This document shows, in pieces, positions 42,830 to 55,337 of a DNA stretch of 64,000 nt; the stretch's first letter is position 1, and every line of letters starts with the position of its first letter. The DNA lies in assembly GCA_035079385.1 (NCBI GenBank), contig JAVHKY010000003.1, positions 13,743,501 to 13,807,500 on the forward strand. Direction: 5' to 3'. A program made the position numbers and the translations under genes. The DNA is from Aspidiotus rigidus. Taxonomy: Eukaryota; Arthropoda; Insecta; Hemiptera; Diaspididae. Under the pieces are notes generated by a model. The model was not told the DNA's origin and did not search any database. It saw only the letters and a list, made by a program, of their open reading frames with translations.

Positions 42830-44400
42830 TACGGATAGGAAAGGAACTTACAAAAAGCATTGCATATCTAGTTACTTGAAGGAGCTATTTTTCAGGCCAT
42901 GTATAATGTATATAGACCACCGAGCTAAATGTTAGGAGGGTAACCGAGCTTTATTTCCAGCCAGCCAGACGGCGGACATTTTTTCCGAAAAACTTTTCTT
43001 TAAAACAGGTTTGCTGTTAAAACGACTGCTGTCTACCCTTCGGAGTATTTTGCCGGTATGTCGAGTCGTACTTTGAAGAGTCGTATCAATTCGATTAAAT
43101 CAATTGTATACTTTTGCCGTTAACAACGAGAAATTTTGCGCATTCACCCGCTTTGATCATAACCTGGGTATAAGTCGATCTGTCACCGCGTGCACGTAAT
43201 GGAAGACCAACTTCCCCATATAATTCCGTTCTTCGCCTAAAACAATGTGAATTTCCGGAGATTTGCCCGCTGTGACCACAGATGGTATACCTCAGCCAAA
43301 GCCTCGCTATGAAATTACAACGAACGATAACCATTGCAGGGCAACACAGCACAAAAAATTTCATCTATGGTAACAAAGCGGGTCCTGTATGTTTCCAGTA
43401 CCCAAAGTATTAAAAGGTGAGGGATCCTGTGGGTGTGTGTGTTTATGTGGGAGAGAAAGCTTGTCATCTAGCTAGTTTGACATGTAGTAAACTACAATTT
43501 AACTAGGCTAAAAAAGGGGAAGGTAATCGACCAGAGCGAGAACCTTACCAATAGTTAACTGACCATACGGCAGCAGTCGCCTACGTAAATTATACTCGCA
43601 CACCTATAAATCTGATATTTGAGACATTTTCTATGTTTATCCCGAGTCAGCCTCCCTTATTAAGAATCTGCTAGTCCGAGTTGTCCCCCCTCACCTTGTG
43701 GTCAAATTCGAAAATTTCTTAGGAACCCTCGATATGATCTGGAAATCCGTGAGTCCGAGTTTTGCAGGCACTACACTACTTTTTCAGTAACTTTATACTA
43801 CGGTTCTGCTGCGTTTGTATTTTACGAAACTTCTAGTAGGTCTATTTTAGCTTTCTGACCCTACACTAATTTATTCGAATGATTCTGTATGAGTACCAAG
43901 CCTACAGATGTTGTAGATACTCGAGTAGTTCTACTCGTATACTACGTGAAAAAGGGTAAGCAATTGTGCAGCAATTTCAAAAATTTCGGGTCGAGATAGT
44001 GACTTCACCCCACTCTTTCCATTTAGTTACTCTTTGTTTTTCAACGATATTGTTAGATCTTGGTTAGTCATCATCCATTTGGTGAAAACTTAGTCTTTTG
44101 GAATACTTCAAATGATGACATACAGGTCTGGAAGATCTCTAACGTCAATCTGCTTAAAGATGTCTACAATCCCCTTTTTTGTTTGTCATATGTATACTTT
44201 TTGAAATTGCACGAAAAAAATTCCAGGTTCAAGATAGTATTAGTGGGAAACGTTTCTCCAATATTTTTTGGTGAGGGATTCGGACTTCCGAATCTTTGTC
44301 TGTGAAGGGTAAAGAATTCATGCAAAAACGATGGCGGGCATGGGTATCCTTTCTGAAACCGCAACTTCAAAATTTTGTCTTTTCATCCCCAATGATATTA

Positions 44401-45915
44401 CAGTAAAATCCGCTTATTATTAATGTGGTTAATAAAATCAGCTGGGTAATGTGATCAAAATCCTTTGGTCCCAATTTCCTGGGCTAAATTTTATCGCATA
44501 GTGTTATCAAACGCCTTTTTTTATGATCAAATATTCAGGAAAAAACACGTATAATACCGTGAGAAATGAAGAAAAAAAGCGATAATGTATGCAAAATTTG
44601 TATGTATATGCAATGTCATGTCTCTCGAAAATGCAATAAGACGTCGCAAGGCTTATCTTTTCAATTTTTCGTTATTAGTTCTTGTTCGTTACCGATAGTT
44701 AGTCCATGTGCATGCGTTTATGGCTTCCCAACCAACTGCGCGTACTCCACTACGTCGTGATTTAAGCGTCAAAAATAAAGTTGATCTCTTACAGCAGTAT
44801 GATCAGTTACCAAAGATGTCTCATCGAGAAGCTGCGACAAGAATCGGAATTTCTCAGCCATTGCTGAATAAACTTTTGAAAGACAGGGTGAGTTTAGAGA
44901 ACGCTTATTTAACAAATGAAAATGTTTCGCGTAAAAGAAAGCGAGGCGGAAAAGATGAAGAAGTGGAGGCTGCCCTTGTTAAAGGGTTCAAACATGCGCG
45001 CGAAAAAAATGTCCGTCTCAGTGGTCCGATACTGCGCGAGAAGGCCGAGGATTTAGCTTCAAAGCTCGGAAAAGACAATTTTCAGGCTACCGAAGGCTGG
45101 TTTAGACGATGGGCAAAACGAGAAAATATGGTGAAGTTGGTGATGCTGATGTGGAAGGGGCAGATGTATGGTTGTCAGAAGAATGGCCTCGATTAGTGTC
45201 GCAGTTCTCGCTGGATGATATCTACAATGCCGACGAGACCGGCCCATATTATCGCCTGAAACGACGTACGCTTTCAAAGATGAAAAAACCAAAGGTTGTA
45301 AACTTGCAAAAGACCGCATTAGTGTGCTATGTTGTGCCAGTTTGACAGGTAAAAAAGAACCGCTTCTTGTGGTACGGAAGAGTGCAAAACCACGGTGCTT
45401 CAAAAATGTTAATGAACTACCACTTCCCTATTCTTCAAATGCAAAAGCGTGGATGACGTCGATAGTCTTTAATCAATGGTTACGACGCTGGGACAGAACT
45501 TTAAAACGCAATATCCTCTTACTAGTTGATAACTGCCCAGGGCACAAAAATATTGAGTCACTGAGATATATTCGAGTCGTATTTTTGCCCGCAAATACAA
45601 CTGCCCTAATTCAACCAATGATCAAGGGATTATCCGTACACTCAAAGCTTATTATCGGAAGGAAATGCGTCGCCGAATTGTAGCCGCCTATGACGACATC
45701 CTAGAAGGAGGATCAGCAGCAAAATTAGCTCGGAAAACTGATATCCTTACTGCTATGCATCTCCTACACCAAGCATGGGAACAAGTTACCGAGACCATAA
45801 TTACTAATTGTTACAGGAAGGGTGGATTTTCACCATTAATCACTGACGAACTAATCGAAGAAAAAGAAATTTCTCCACCTGACGATCTAACAACGGTTGC
45901 ACAATTTAACGAGTC
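44401..45915 (+). mobile_element. Decayed pogo/Tigger-like element, 3' end missing
   Basis: Begins CAGTAAAATCCGCTTATTA preceded by TA, a pogo/Tigger-type terminus. The element is inserted next to the gene fragment at a point intact in units A and B (there ...ATCTATTTTCAAAAACATAC). The right terminus is absent: transposase coding runs directly into TCAAAAACATAC of the unit. The end and a few bases of host sequence were therefore lost, perhaps by an aborted excision or a later deletion (inference). Confidence 0.82.
44708..45915 (+). pseudogene. Pogo/Tigger transposase pseudogene
   Basis: Coding is split over at least four frames. 44723-45130 (ATG at 44723) encodes the CENP-B-type DNA-binding region (LSVKNKVDLLQQYDQL ... 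TEGWFRRW). 45109-45345 carries the first catalytic region (DIYNADETGP). 45324-45650 carries LLVDNCPGH and FLPANTTALIQPM. 45665-45915 carries the C-terminal tail. Frameshifts lie near 45125, 45340 and 45625; the last falls at the third catalytic Asp, immediately after QPM. The catalytic signature would be DDD, but no intact protein can be made. Confidence 0.87.
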
Positions 45916-45977
45916 AAAAACATACATGAAACCCTTCTGACAGAACCTATCTTTACCACGGTTGATGAGCAATTTCA

Positions 45978-46247
45978 TTGACTAAATTCTATTGCAACAA
46001 TGATACGAAGAAGTTTCACAGCAATTCCGAGAAATACGACGCTAACGGGATGTCGACTGGATTCAAGTCCTATGTCATCAGTGATACGTTGTTGTTATGC
46101 ATGCCTAAACAATCGACCGATTTGATTCATGAAAGTGAAGTTGTCGGAAACTGGACCGGTGATCGAAGAGTTCTGAAGAACGAAAAGGGAAGATTCTACA
46201 TTGAACCTATTATTCAACAGCCAGCTTACAAAAAGCTTTTTACATAG
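45978..46247 (+). pseudogene. Flavoprotein gene fragment, unit C
   Basis: The same internal fragment as in units X, A and B, here with more substitutions (FYCNND, FHSNSEK, TGDRRVL, IEPIIQ). It lies just right of the pogo remnant and opposite in strand to the gene at 47737-49506. Confidence 0.87.
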
Positions 46248-47256
46248 GTACAGGGAAGAGATAGGGCTTTTCAAGGAGGATAAATGCTATTTGTATTTTC
46301 ACTTAAAAATTTCGACCGGAAAATATTAGTGATCCCACTACCTAGAATTAGCTAGTTGTACTTGTAATTGCCGAGTATTCACAATTCGGGCATGAGTACA
46401 AACTGTTCGACTTTCGATATTGATAAACCACCGGTCTATTTCGAATTGTCGTTTGAAAAAGCTACACAGTGAAATTTTCAGAAATTAAAACCACTGTTCG
46501 AAATTTTTTTAAATATGACAAAAGTACGATGGCGAGTACACCAATCAATCAGTGGAATATTGTAACGAAATACGTCTTAAATTTCACTCGAAGACTAAAT
46601 TCGGCGGTTCCTCCACTTCAATTTTTTCATCCAATCCAAGGGACTATCGTTTTTCCTTTTTGGAAGTCCTGTCAGACACCGACAGAAGGAATACGTCCTT
46701 CAGATGATAGTAAGACGATATTGATTTTATCACCTTGAGAGGAGAGGCGAGATGTAGGTTTGTAAACTCTTTGGTGACCATTGCGGTTACGCCGAAGCCA
46801 ATCCTCAGGGGTATATTTCTGTAGGATGGTGAAAAGAATGACAGGGCGAATTTATATTTATCCTACTTTACAATCTGTCTCCACTCCACAGTAAAAAGCG
46901 ATGATTTTACGAGACCGTTCATATTTTTTAGTCGAGGCAGTCGATTCCACATTTATCTCTGGACGAACTATCCGTGAGGTCACTCCAAAGCTAATAGCTT
47001 GTAGCTAAATTCCTTAAGGCTTCTTTGATCAGGCAAGTAGGGCTGTGGGGCCGGTATGCGTTACTTGATTCGAAGTCGCCGTGCCGTTACCCGTGAACGT
47101 GCTGACTTTCACACGGTCTCGAAGGAACCAGTCTCTCCTCATCCAATATGTATCATCGCATACACCCGGGTCTGATCAGATTTGAGTGTTTGGTGCTAAC
47201 GAGGTGGGATCTCTCTCTTATCAACAACGTCATTTAGGGCGAGCAGGGAACCTATT

Positions 47257-47421
47257 TTACGTGAGATTTCTCAGTTTCGATAATAGATTTCGTTGATGCA
47301 TTTCGATTTTAAGACGTAAGCGATTAGGATTCGTCATAGAAGGACGTCGGAATTCTTCTAAAGCTTGGTATACCTGCTCGTTTTGGATCTGTTCTATCAT
47401 AAGCTCAAAGTAAATACTCAT
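47257..47421 (-). CDS. 54-codon conserved small ORF, unit C
   Basis: The same ATG, length and stop as in D, E and B (ends RNLT, ACG-TAA), even though unit C is the most diverged unit. Substitutions such as NPNRLRL and RNLLSKL are present. Unknown function. Confidence 0.4.
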   Translation of the reverse strand: MSIYFELMIEQIQNEQVYQALEEFRRPSMTNPNRLRLKIEMHQRNLLSKLRNLT

Positions 47422-47736
47422 TGAAATGAATTAGGAAGTTTTTCTGAAACTACAATATTACCTTCGTTTTCTCATGGAGTCTCTTCCACATGATCAAACA
47501 TTAGAAATGATACAACAAAAATAATTTGCACAAATTTTTATTTATGAGCGTACAAACCAGTATACAAGATTCTAAATCAAAAATGTCTAAAACTACAATT
47601 AAAAGTTTATTCTACAGCTCAACTCAATTCAATAAAATATGAATAATAATATCTCTATACATTTATGAGAAATTTAAAGAGACGACAAATAAAAGAATGA
47701 TTTTTCAAAAGGTACAAAGTGAGACATTTCTTTTAC

Positions 47737-49506
47737 TTATTTGCCGGGCGGGCGGCAGATTAACGTATAGTTTGTGAAATCCGTAATCGGTGGCAATTTG
47801 AACTTATCGATCAGAATCGATTCAGCTGTGTCAAGAGCACCTTCAACCCATCCTTGTATATTGGAATATGCTGATCCTGCGACAAAGATCGGGACTCCAA
47901 ATTCCTCGCCTGGCCGTGTCATGTAGTATTGAGCGTCTCGGATCTTGTAATGAGATTTCCAAGTATGATATCCAGCGCCGTACGGATTAAGATCCCAATT
48001 CATGAAGAAACCAGATTCAGCCTCCGGGGCATCCATTTTAGTGCTGTTGTAGTGCACCAAACTCAGCTGCTTCCGGACTACGTCCAACATAGTCTGCGAT
48101 ACAGGGATTCCATCAAATAATGGTTTGAAATCCTCGGAGAAAGGTTTCGTCGCGTTTTCAGCTGGTGTCTGTTCCAACACTCTCCAGAATTTCGGGAATT
48201 GCGTATCGTCATAACTCGCCAAAATACCATAATATGATTCCGAACCCAGCGAATTATCGCCCATGTAGTAAATTTGCCGTAGAGGAAGATCGGTTATTGT
48301 AGGGCCGAAGTTCAAATTACCAGTTTTGGCCAGCTCAAAGTACTTGGTAAGACTCGGCGGAAACGGAGCATCTAACCACCACGGTTCCTTGTACAGAAGA
48401 CCAATTTTGTAAGCTGGCTGTTGAATAATAGATTCAATGTAGAACCTTCCCTTTTCGTTCTTCAAAACTCTTCGTTCACCGGTCCAGTTTCCGACAACTT
48501 CAGTTTCATGAATCAAATCGATCGATTGTTTAGGCATGCATAACAACAACTTATCACTGATGACATAGGACTTGAATCCAGTCGACATCCCGTTAGCGTC
48601 GTATTTCTCGAAAGTGCTGTGAAACTTCTTCGTATCATTGTTCCAATAGAATTTAGTCAATCTTTGACCGTACCAAACTGGAACCTTTTGTTTCTTGATT
48701 TCTTCCAACAGTCTCTCGAATAAGGAAGAGTACCCTTTATTGAGAGTCTTGAAATCAACTGGGTTGGTTAAGTCATAATTTTTGTAAAGTGCTCCAGCCG
48801 CATTTTGATTAATGACGTTAGACGTGTAGCCTCCAGCATCTGCAAGGTAATGGAATGTTTCACTACCGAGTTGATCCAGCATCAGATTCCAGTAACCAAT
48901 GTTTCCAACCATATCTCCCGGTTTGAAGATAGAACTGTTGAAGTTTTTCGGCAGAACACCAATGTCGAAAAAGTCGCACCACTCAGCCGTCGTAGTGGGT
49001 AACTTTTGGTCAAGAACGTTTTCTGTGACCATATTGAACAGTGCGGATGGCGGCATATTACGAAAACGCGGCACATGGGTTCGGTACGGTACACCATCCT
49101 CCGCGATTGAAGAGTTGTAGAAGTGGGTTCCTCGCAGGTAGTAGAGACGATCATTTGTCATTGGAAAATCCGTGACGTTTTTCTGTAAATCGAGCCTAGT
49201 GAGGAGCTGTTGCACAATGATATGCTCTTTGGTAAATCGCATTCCACCGAGTTCCAAATGCTGCCCTTGAGGAAACGTTTTGGTGAAGATCCGTCCTCCG
49301 ATGCGAACTGGAGACCATTCGTAGACCGCCGTTGTTTCATTCGGTCGACCATCCTGAGACGACAATCGCCACGCAGTATACAACCCAGAGGGTCCGCCGC
49401 CGACAACCAGGTTATTAACGTAAGTGATCCCCGCCGCCGCATAATGAATTAAGAATGTAACGATCACAAAATAACGTAACATTGCACGCATATCTTGAGC
49501 CGACAT
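47737..49506 (-). CDS. Secreted FAD-dependent amine/L-amino-acid oxidase-like protein, copy C
   Basis: 589 residues from the ATG at 49506 (MSAQDMRAMLRYFVIVTFLI). It is three residues shorter because the EEE after the signal peptide is missing. VVGGGPSG, GGR, ELGGMRF and AGSAYSNIQGWVEGALDTAE are all intact. It is the most divergent copy (RTHVPRFRN, AAGALYKNYDLTNP, SLTKYFELAKTGNLNF, MDAPEAESG). The fragments in every unit and the converted patch in copy E resemble this copy, so it is probably nearest to the founder sequence (inference). Poly(A) signal (plus-strand TTTATT) near 47537. Same promoter class as the others. Confidence 0.9.
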   Translation of the reverse strand: MSAQDMRAMLRYFVIVTFLIHYAAAGITYVNNLVVGGGPSGLYTAWRLSSQDGRPNETTAVYEWSPVRIGGRIFTKTFPQGQHLELGGMRFTKEHIIVQQLLTRLDLQKNVTDFPMTNDRLYYLRGTHFYNSSIAEDGVPYRTHVPRFRNMPPSALFNMVTENVLDQKLPTTTAEWCDFFDIGVLPKNFNSSIFKPGDMVGNIGYWNLMLDQLGSETFHYLADAGGYTSNVINQNAAGALYKNYDLTNPVDFKTLNKGYSSLFERLLEEIKKQKVPVWYGQRLTKFYWNNDTKKFHSTFEKYDANGMSTGFKSYVISDKLLLCMPKQSIDLIHETEVVGNWTGERRVLKNEKGRFYIESIIQQPAYKIGLLYKEPWWLDAPFPPSLTKYFELAKTGNLNFGPTITDLPLRQIYYMGDNSLGSESYYGILASYDDTQFPKFWRVLEQTPAENATKPFSEDFKPLFDGIPVSQTMLDVVRKQLSLVHYNSTKMDAPEAESGFFMNWDLNPYGAGYHTWKSHYKIRDAQYYMTRPGEEFGVPIFVAGSAYSNIQGWVEGALDTAESILIDKFKLPPITDFTNYTLICRPPGK

Positions 49507-49586
49507 CACGACTATAGGAGAATATGGTTCTCGTAACAAAAAGACAGAAGGGAAACCACTTCTGAAGCACGCACGTGTTTCACTAG

Positions 49587-49652
49587 AACTTCATCTAGAA
49601 GAAACAATTGCGTTAACTATTGAATATACGAGCTTTTGCTCGCGCTTATATA
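49587..49652 (-). promoter_or_regulatory. Core promoter of copy C, HSE-like palindrome altered
   Basis: TATATAAG (minus) at 49645-49652 and an initiator-like sequence about 31 nt downstream. The 14-bp palindrome has one change (TTCATCTAGAAGAA, 49590-49603) but keeps the central TTCTAGAA-like core as TCTAGAA. The GCTCCACGTGGAGC palindrome is present near 49922. Confidence 0.55.
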
Positions 49653-50640
49653 TCCTAAGAATCGTGCAAATCCCCGCCAAATTCATTAAAAGCGTAAACA
49701 GAAATCATACTATGATAAATAAGATTGAATCCTCCAGAAGAAAAAGATAAAGGTCAGTAGGTCACATGCGTACGTATTACGGGTAGACTCCCCTCGTCCA
49801 TCTTCCGAACGCTTGCGTTAATCTTAATTTCCACACGTGTTCTGAAATCATCGGTTCACATCAAATCTATATGATAAAAGTTTTTCCTTTCCCCCTTCCG
49901 AACGTTTCCGTTAATCATGACTGCTCCACGTGGAGCCCGATTGAAGGAAATACATCAAAGAAATTATGCAAACTCGAAAGAAATGATTTACGATTGAAAT
50001 ACGAAGAAAGGTGAGAAGTGGTTCGCCGAAAAACTGTCATTTGTGAAGATGAGTGCAGCACTCACAAAAAATATGACTTGAATCTGACTCAATAAAATGA
50101 GGAAATGTACGCCGTTCTTAAGGTTGGACGATTTTTTCAAATTTGTTCGCGGACTCGTGAAGAACAAAGGGGGCAGCGGCCTATATTACCGCGTGACGTT
50201 GAAATAAATTGCTTGCATTTAGCGCAAATAAAAAACCAACAGTCTTCTCCCTCTCAAATTCCAATAATTTCAGAAAATTCTGGAGAATATTAATTCAACG
50301 TCGCATTTTCCTTACACGCCAACATGAAAATTGACTCGAAAATTGGAAAGGAAAAGAAATGGGAAAGAAATTTGCCGACACAGAGAAAGATATACAAAGA
50401 GACGTTTTATTCAAGATTGGAAAAGTGTCGTAGAGTAGTCTCAATATTTTACTAGGATTGATAAGTTTGAGATCTTTGATTCCTCAAACTCGCCAAGTTC
50501 ACAGTTTCAGCCTAGTATATCTTCTACTCATGCGGGAAGCGAAGAGGTCTGCTGCATCATCAGTCCAGACAAAATGACTTAAAAAGGCTTCAAAAATCTT
50601 TTTTTTCCACTTTTTCAGATTTTTTTAGGCCAACGAAAAA

Positions 50641-51690
50641 ACTTTTCGTTTTCGTCGAATATACATCAAGGTATTTCAAGGCTTCAAGGTGGTACGTACA
50701 CGAGCGTAGATATCTTAATTTTGCACAAAAAATCAAATAATGTGAATTGCACTCGAAGCGATTGAATTAATTGAAAAGCATTTTTGAAATACGAATGCGT
50801 GTTAAATAATGAACTACTCGTGCAAAAATGATAATGTACGAAATAATATACATTCCAAAACTTGATCAAAATGCCCATAATTATAGGAACTCACATTTAT
50901 TGACGAACTTTTACGCCTTTTAAAAGAACAGGCAGTTGCCTTCATTCCTGTACGACGCGACGTCGATATAAGCCGTTCGCTCTTAGGGCACATACAGAGT
51001 ACAGACCTCTTTCGAACTGGAATAATTTCAGAAAATTTTGGACGATATCAATTTGCCATCTCATTTGCCTCACAAAGTACCATAAAAATTGACTAAAAAT
51101 CATGGATGTGAACCGAATGAGAGAAATTTGTGAATACAGAAAAATATCCAAAAATAATTTTCAAATGAGCAAATATTAGACTGGAAAACTGTCGTCAAGT
51201 AGTCTCATTTACTAGAATTGATAAGTTCGAGGCTTTTGATATTTCGACCCACCCACCTAATTCACAGCTTTTGCTTTCCATATGTTTTGCTCATGGGGGA
51301 AGGGAAACGGTGTGCTACATCCACAGTCCAGGCAAAGTAACTGGAAAAAGTTCAATAAGATATTTTTATATACCAATAGGAGTAAGAATGTAGTTATACT
51401 GAAATCTGGAGGTATTGTTTTACATGTTTCGTAAAATCATTCCACTGAACTATCTACGTAATTTGAAATTTTCGTCCTCCCTTATTAATTAGGACCCCAG
51501 AAGAAGTTGGACTTGGGAATATTCTCCCTGGACCTTTGACCTACTTTGAAACAATTTGGCGAGCCCTCCGACCCCACCCCCTTCCATAAATACTACCTTT
51601 TCAGACGTAGGAGATAAAGAGAGCGAGTAAACCCGTGAGCTAGCAAGATTGACAAATGTTACACTAGGTATATTATAAGCCAATAGCTAC
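50641..51690 (+). repeat. Old eroded copy of the unit flank
   Basis: Resembles 11420-12200 and 41160-41950 (for example TTGAAAAGCATTTT, AATGATAATGTACGAAATA, CACCATAAAAATTGACT) but with many substitutions and indels. It carries no gene. It marks an older duplication at the right edge of the array. Confidence 0.6.
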
Positions 51691-51935
51691 TGCAGAAAAA
51701 GGGGGCGAATGAGTACACCGCTAATCAGCCTAATACTTATACAATACAGTAGGCCTAGAGGAGAGCCGACACACTTCAATACGAAAATTAAAGCCAATCA
51801 GTGCATTATATTGGCTACCTTGACTCAGCGATCGTCAATGTAATTTACAAATCTATCAATCATTTAAATTGGCGATCGCCATTCACTCACTTCAAAATTA
51901 CGTACTTAACTGAATTGCTGACTATAGTGGAATAC

Positions 51936-52588
51936 GCTTTTACAAGAAAAGACTCTTCGTTAAAAGACCAATAATGAGACTGATTTAAGACGACTTTTAG
52001 AGGAACGATTCTTATTCGCGCGGATATTAGAAGAAATCACATTTTACATATTATCGCTATGATATTTTGAACGAAAAAACGATTTCGCGACATCCTGACC
52101 AATCAGAGACGGCCGTTGATTTTTGCTGATTAAATAATTATTCGAGGTTAACGAGCATGCGCACAATACGGTACGCGACTTCGCATCATATAAGTAGGAC
52201 AGATTTGAAGGAAAATCAACTGTTTGGTTCCCAGCAGTTTTCTAGTTCGGTTCCCGACTAGAGCGTTCAAGATTGTTGTAATAGCGAGAAGCTTTATTTG
52301 TCAGTCGTCTTCTTGGTTTCCAAACGACGTTCTAGCAAATCCGTCGCGAGTGTTTGGAATTGCCAACACTCTTGATTGTTATCGTCAGAATAGCCGAGCG
52401 ACAATATTGGTTATATCATCCGGTTCGACAGTACATCGAAAGTGAACCGTTTAATAAGGAGGTGAAAGGTGGGCACTTTCAGGGGTTACCTAAGCCCCCG
52501 CTCCTTGGCGTAGTCGAACGTGCTACGCATCAAAGAAGATCCGAAAAATATCTGTTGAAGAAGATCTGAAGAATACCCGTTTGTAACA
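51936..52588 (+). repeat. Left LTR of gypsy-type element
   Basis: The first 160 bp or so are repeated at 59394-59555. TATAAG at 52189-52194 is followed by TCAACTG with the A at 52218. The right border is inferred from the TAACA just before TTTCAGAAGTGGGATTAG, which is the usual place for a primer-binding region; I could not match it to a tRNA. Confidence 0.55.
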
Positions 52589-52631
52589 TTTCAGAAGTGG
52601 GATTAGTAGTCCGCTCCCGCTGAATTGAATA

Positions 52632-53780
52632 GAAGGCCCTGTTGACAAGACAGAAGTTGAGAGCCACTGGTAATCGGCTCATTAGAGAGATGTCGCCGAG
52701 TTCGGCTGAAGAAGAGGAATTTGAAGTACGAGAAGTACAAGCTGATGTACATAATCAAGCTGATGAACTTGACCGAGTAGCAGACTCTGTAGAGGAAATG
52801 GCGGATAGCCTGGCGCCCTTTGCTTGTGAGATAGGGAGAGACCCAAGAGTGGTCGGCGATCACTAAGAAGCCTGGAGGTCGCTCGGTGCCGCGGTGCCCA
52901 GGGAATTAAACAAATTCTCAGAGCAGAAGTGTAGAATACCCAGGATTGATTAGGGGTTCTCGTGGAGGCGAGAATCGCCTAGCGACTCCTCAGAAGGCTA
53001 GGAGATCGCGGTTGATTCGTGGTGGAGCAAAGACCCGAGGAGAGCCTCGAGGTTGCGGCTCAAAACGAAGAGAGGAGATTGGATGCGAACGGTATGAGAC
53101 CCGAGGCCACACAGGTAGATCAAGATACTGATGAAGTATGGCCCAATGTAGGAAGAAATAAGACCAGGCAAACCGAAGGTTTCGAAGAGGATGCTGCTCA
53201 ACCAAGAAAGCGGACTCGAGAGGGTCCTGATGAAGGATTAGCTACAAGAGCTTGATCGGATTGCACAAAAGATCTACAGGCACGAATGAAACTCCAAGAA
53301 CAACTGATAGACTTGCTTTTAAATAAAAAGAGAAAGCCAGTACCGGTGCACCAGACAATGAAGTTGGAAAGTATTTTAGAGTATGATTTTAGTCAAAGAA
53401 ACTGGACTACAAGACAGTGGATACATACCTTGGAACAGTTTTGTGATATCTTCCAATGGACAGAAACAGGAACTCAGGAATCTGGGTGAACAGAATGTAA
53501 AATCAATGATGTATCAATGATTGGATTTATTGACGGCCACTACCGTTCGAAAAGACACTGCAGGGGAATTGCAACTGAATATTGTTCCACAAAGAATTGA
53601 AATACTAGGTTATGGTAAGGTGCAAAGTGACTACACAGAGGGCACCGCAGAAGTTGATCTAGTATTGGGGACCTACAAAACCAGTAATGAGATACACATA
53701 GTGCCCAATGAGCTTCAAGAGGAAGATTTGTTATTGGTAAAGATATCCTGTACAAAGCAGATCTCGGAGCTTATCTGAAA
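52632..53780 (+). pseudogene. Broken gag/protease region of gypsy-type element
   Basis: Three or four open pieces in different frames (52642-52866, 53019-53255, 53286-53489, 53521-53778) separated by stops. The third has a gag-like stretch (WTTRQWIHTLEQFCDIFQWT). The fourth (LNIVPQRIEILGYGK, DLVLGTYKTSNEIHIVP) is in the position of the protease domain, but I do not see an intact D-S/T-G active site. Assignment rests mainly on position before pol. Confidence 0.5.
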
Positions 53781-55337
53781 GCTGGAAAAGTGGTGTTCCT
53801 TTCCAGATAATGCCGAAGGGGTAGATGAAAATAGAAGCAAAATACCTCTAACACCATGTGAGAATATAGTTTTGCCACCACAAACAATGCGACTCTGTAA
53901 ATTAAAGTCACTCACTCCAGAATGTTCCACAAGAGGGAACCGGAGATATATATTTCCCGTTGTGTCACCACTCCAAATGGATTCTTACCAGTTATTAATA
54001 TAACTGATAAAGAGACAACTTTAAATCCTAAAAGAATTCTGACACGTACTGTGCGGGCAAATATAGATATTGCTCAAGAAGAGGCACCGCAAAAACGTAG
54101 AACTCAGTTTACCTTAGCAGATTTACAAGATATTGTTGGAGAAGGTGTAGAGAAGAAAGGTGCACAACAATTATTAGAGTTGATTGTTTTTCGGTAAATT
54201 TGAGCAAATTGGCTGCCTCAAAGATCGGCTTAATGGAGACGAAATTGATGGATCCAGAACCAGTTTTATACCAGCCATATCGTTTGTCATATTCTGAAAG
54301 GGAATTTGTCAAAGAGCACGTTCGAGAATTGAAAAAGTACGGCATAGTACGTGACTCAAACTCCCCTTATTCCCTAAAAAAAAGAAAGACGGTGAACCAA
54401 GGATGTGCTGTGATTTTCGACGGCTCAATTCAAAAATTGTGAGACAACAATATCCATTACCGAGAATTGATGATTTGATAGACTGTATGCTAGACGCTAA
54501 TTGTTTCTCCTCACTGGGTTTAGCTTGGGGCCATTGAAAAATTCCGATGGAGCGTGACTCAATTGATAAGACTAGTTTTGTGACTCCTGATGGGCAATAT
54601 GAGTGGCTCCACCAACCATTTGGTTTGTCCAATGGAGGAGCGGTGTTCCAACGAGTAATCAATACTATTTTAGCACCGTTATCAGGAATGGGAATTGTGG
54701 CCTACTTAGATGATATATAATGATTCCATCAAACGATTATCAGGAAAATTAGCTCGGAGAAAAGTTGGTTTAACCATACGCTTAGATAAGTGTCGGTTTT
54801 TGTACAACGAAGTATTGTACTTGGGGCACGAGATTGAAAACGGTCGGATAAGACCGGGTATGGAAAAGATCAAAGCAGTAGAATGTTTTCCGCGTCCCAA
54901 GAACGCCAAAGAAGTTAGGCAATTCGTAGGCCTAGCTAGTTATTTCCGCAAGTTTATCAAAGATTTCAGTATACTGGCCGCACCTCTCACCAGATTAACT
55001 AAAAAGAAAATTGAGTTTAACAGACAACAAACTCATCAAACAGCTTTTGAGACATTGAAGAGCAAATTGGTATCTAGGCCAGTGATAGCCATCTATAATC
55101 CATTGTCCGAAACTGAACTGCACACAGATGCGAGTAGTATAGGAATTGCGGGCATATTGATGCAACGACAAGCTGATAAAACCTTGAAGCCAGTACTTTA
55201 CTTCAGTCAGCAAACGACAGATGACGAAAAGAGGTATCATTCTTATCAACTAGAGACCTTAGCAATTGTACGTTCGCTTCAGCGAATGCGAGTTTACCTA
55301 TATGGTAAGAAGTTCAAAGTAGTTACAGACTGTAGCG

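Larger units (their letters stand above)
35816..43430 (+). repeat. Array unit B (direct, uninterrupted)
   Basis: The cleanest unit, about 7.6 kb: flank, fragment (36860-37129), flank with a 40-50 bp internal deletion near 37520, 54-codon ORF, flavoprotein gene, and upstream flank to the next GTGGGTGTGTGTGTTTA start. A (TA)n tract at 42799-42830 corresponds to the pogo insertion site in unit D. No other gene is seen in 40500-43430. Confidence 0.88.
43431..50640 (+). repeat. Array unit C (direct, most diverged)
   Basis: Starts GTGGGTGTGTGTGTTTATG. It contains the pogo remnant, gene fragment, 54-codon ORF and the most divergent full-length gene. Upstream of the gene, 49660-50640 matches the other units' flank but has extra sequence at about 49735-49890 and several deletions. 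No further gene is seen there. Confidence 0.83.

Noticed and set aside
42799..42830. (TA)n tract as a possible functional element
   Set aside because: A simple microsatellite at the same place as shorter TA tracts in units A and D.
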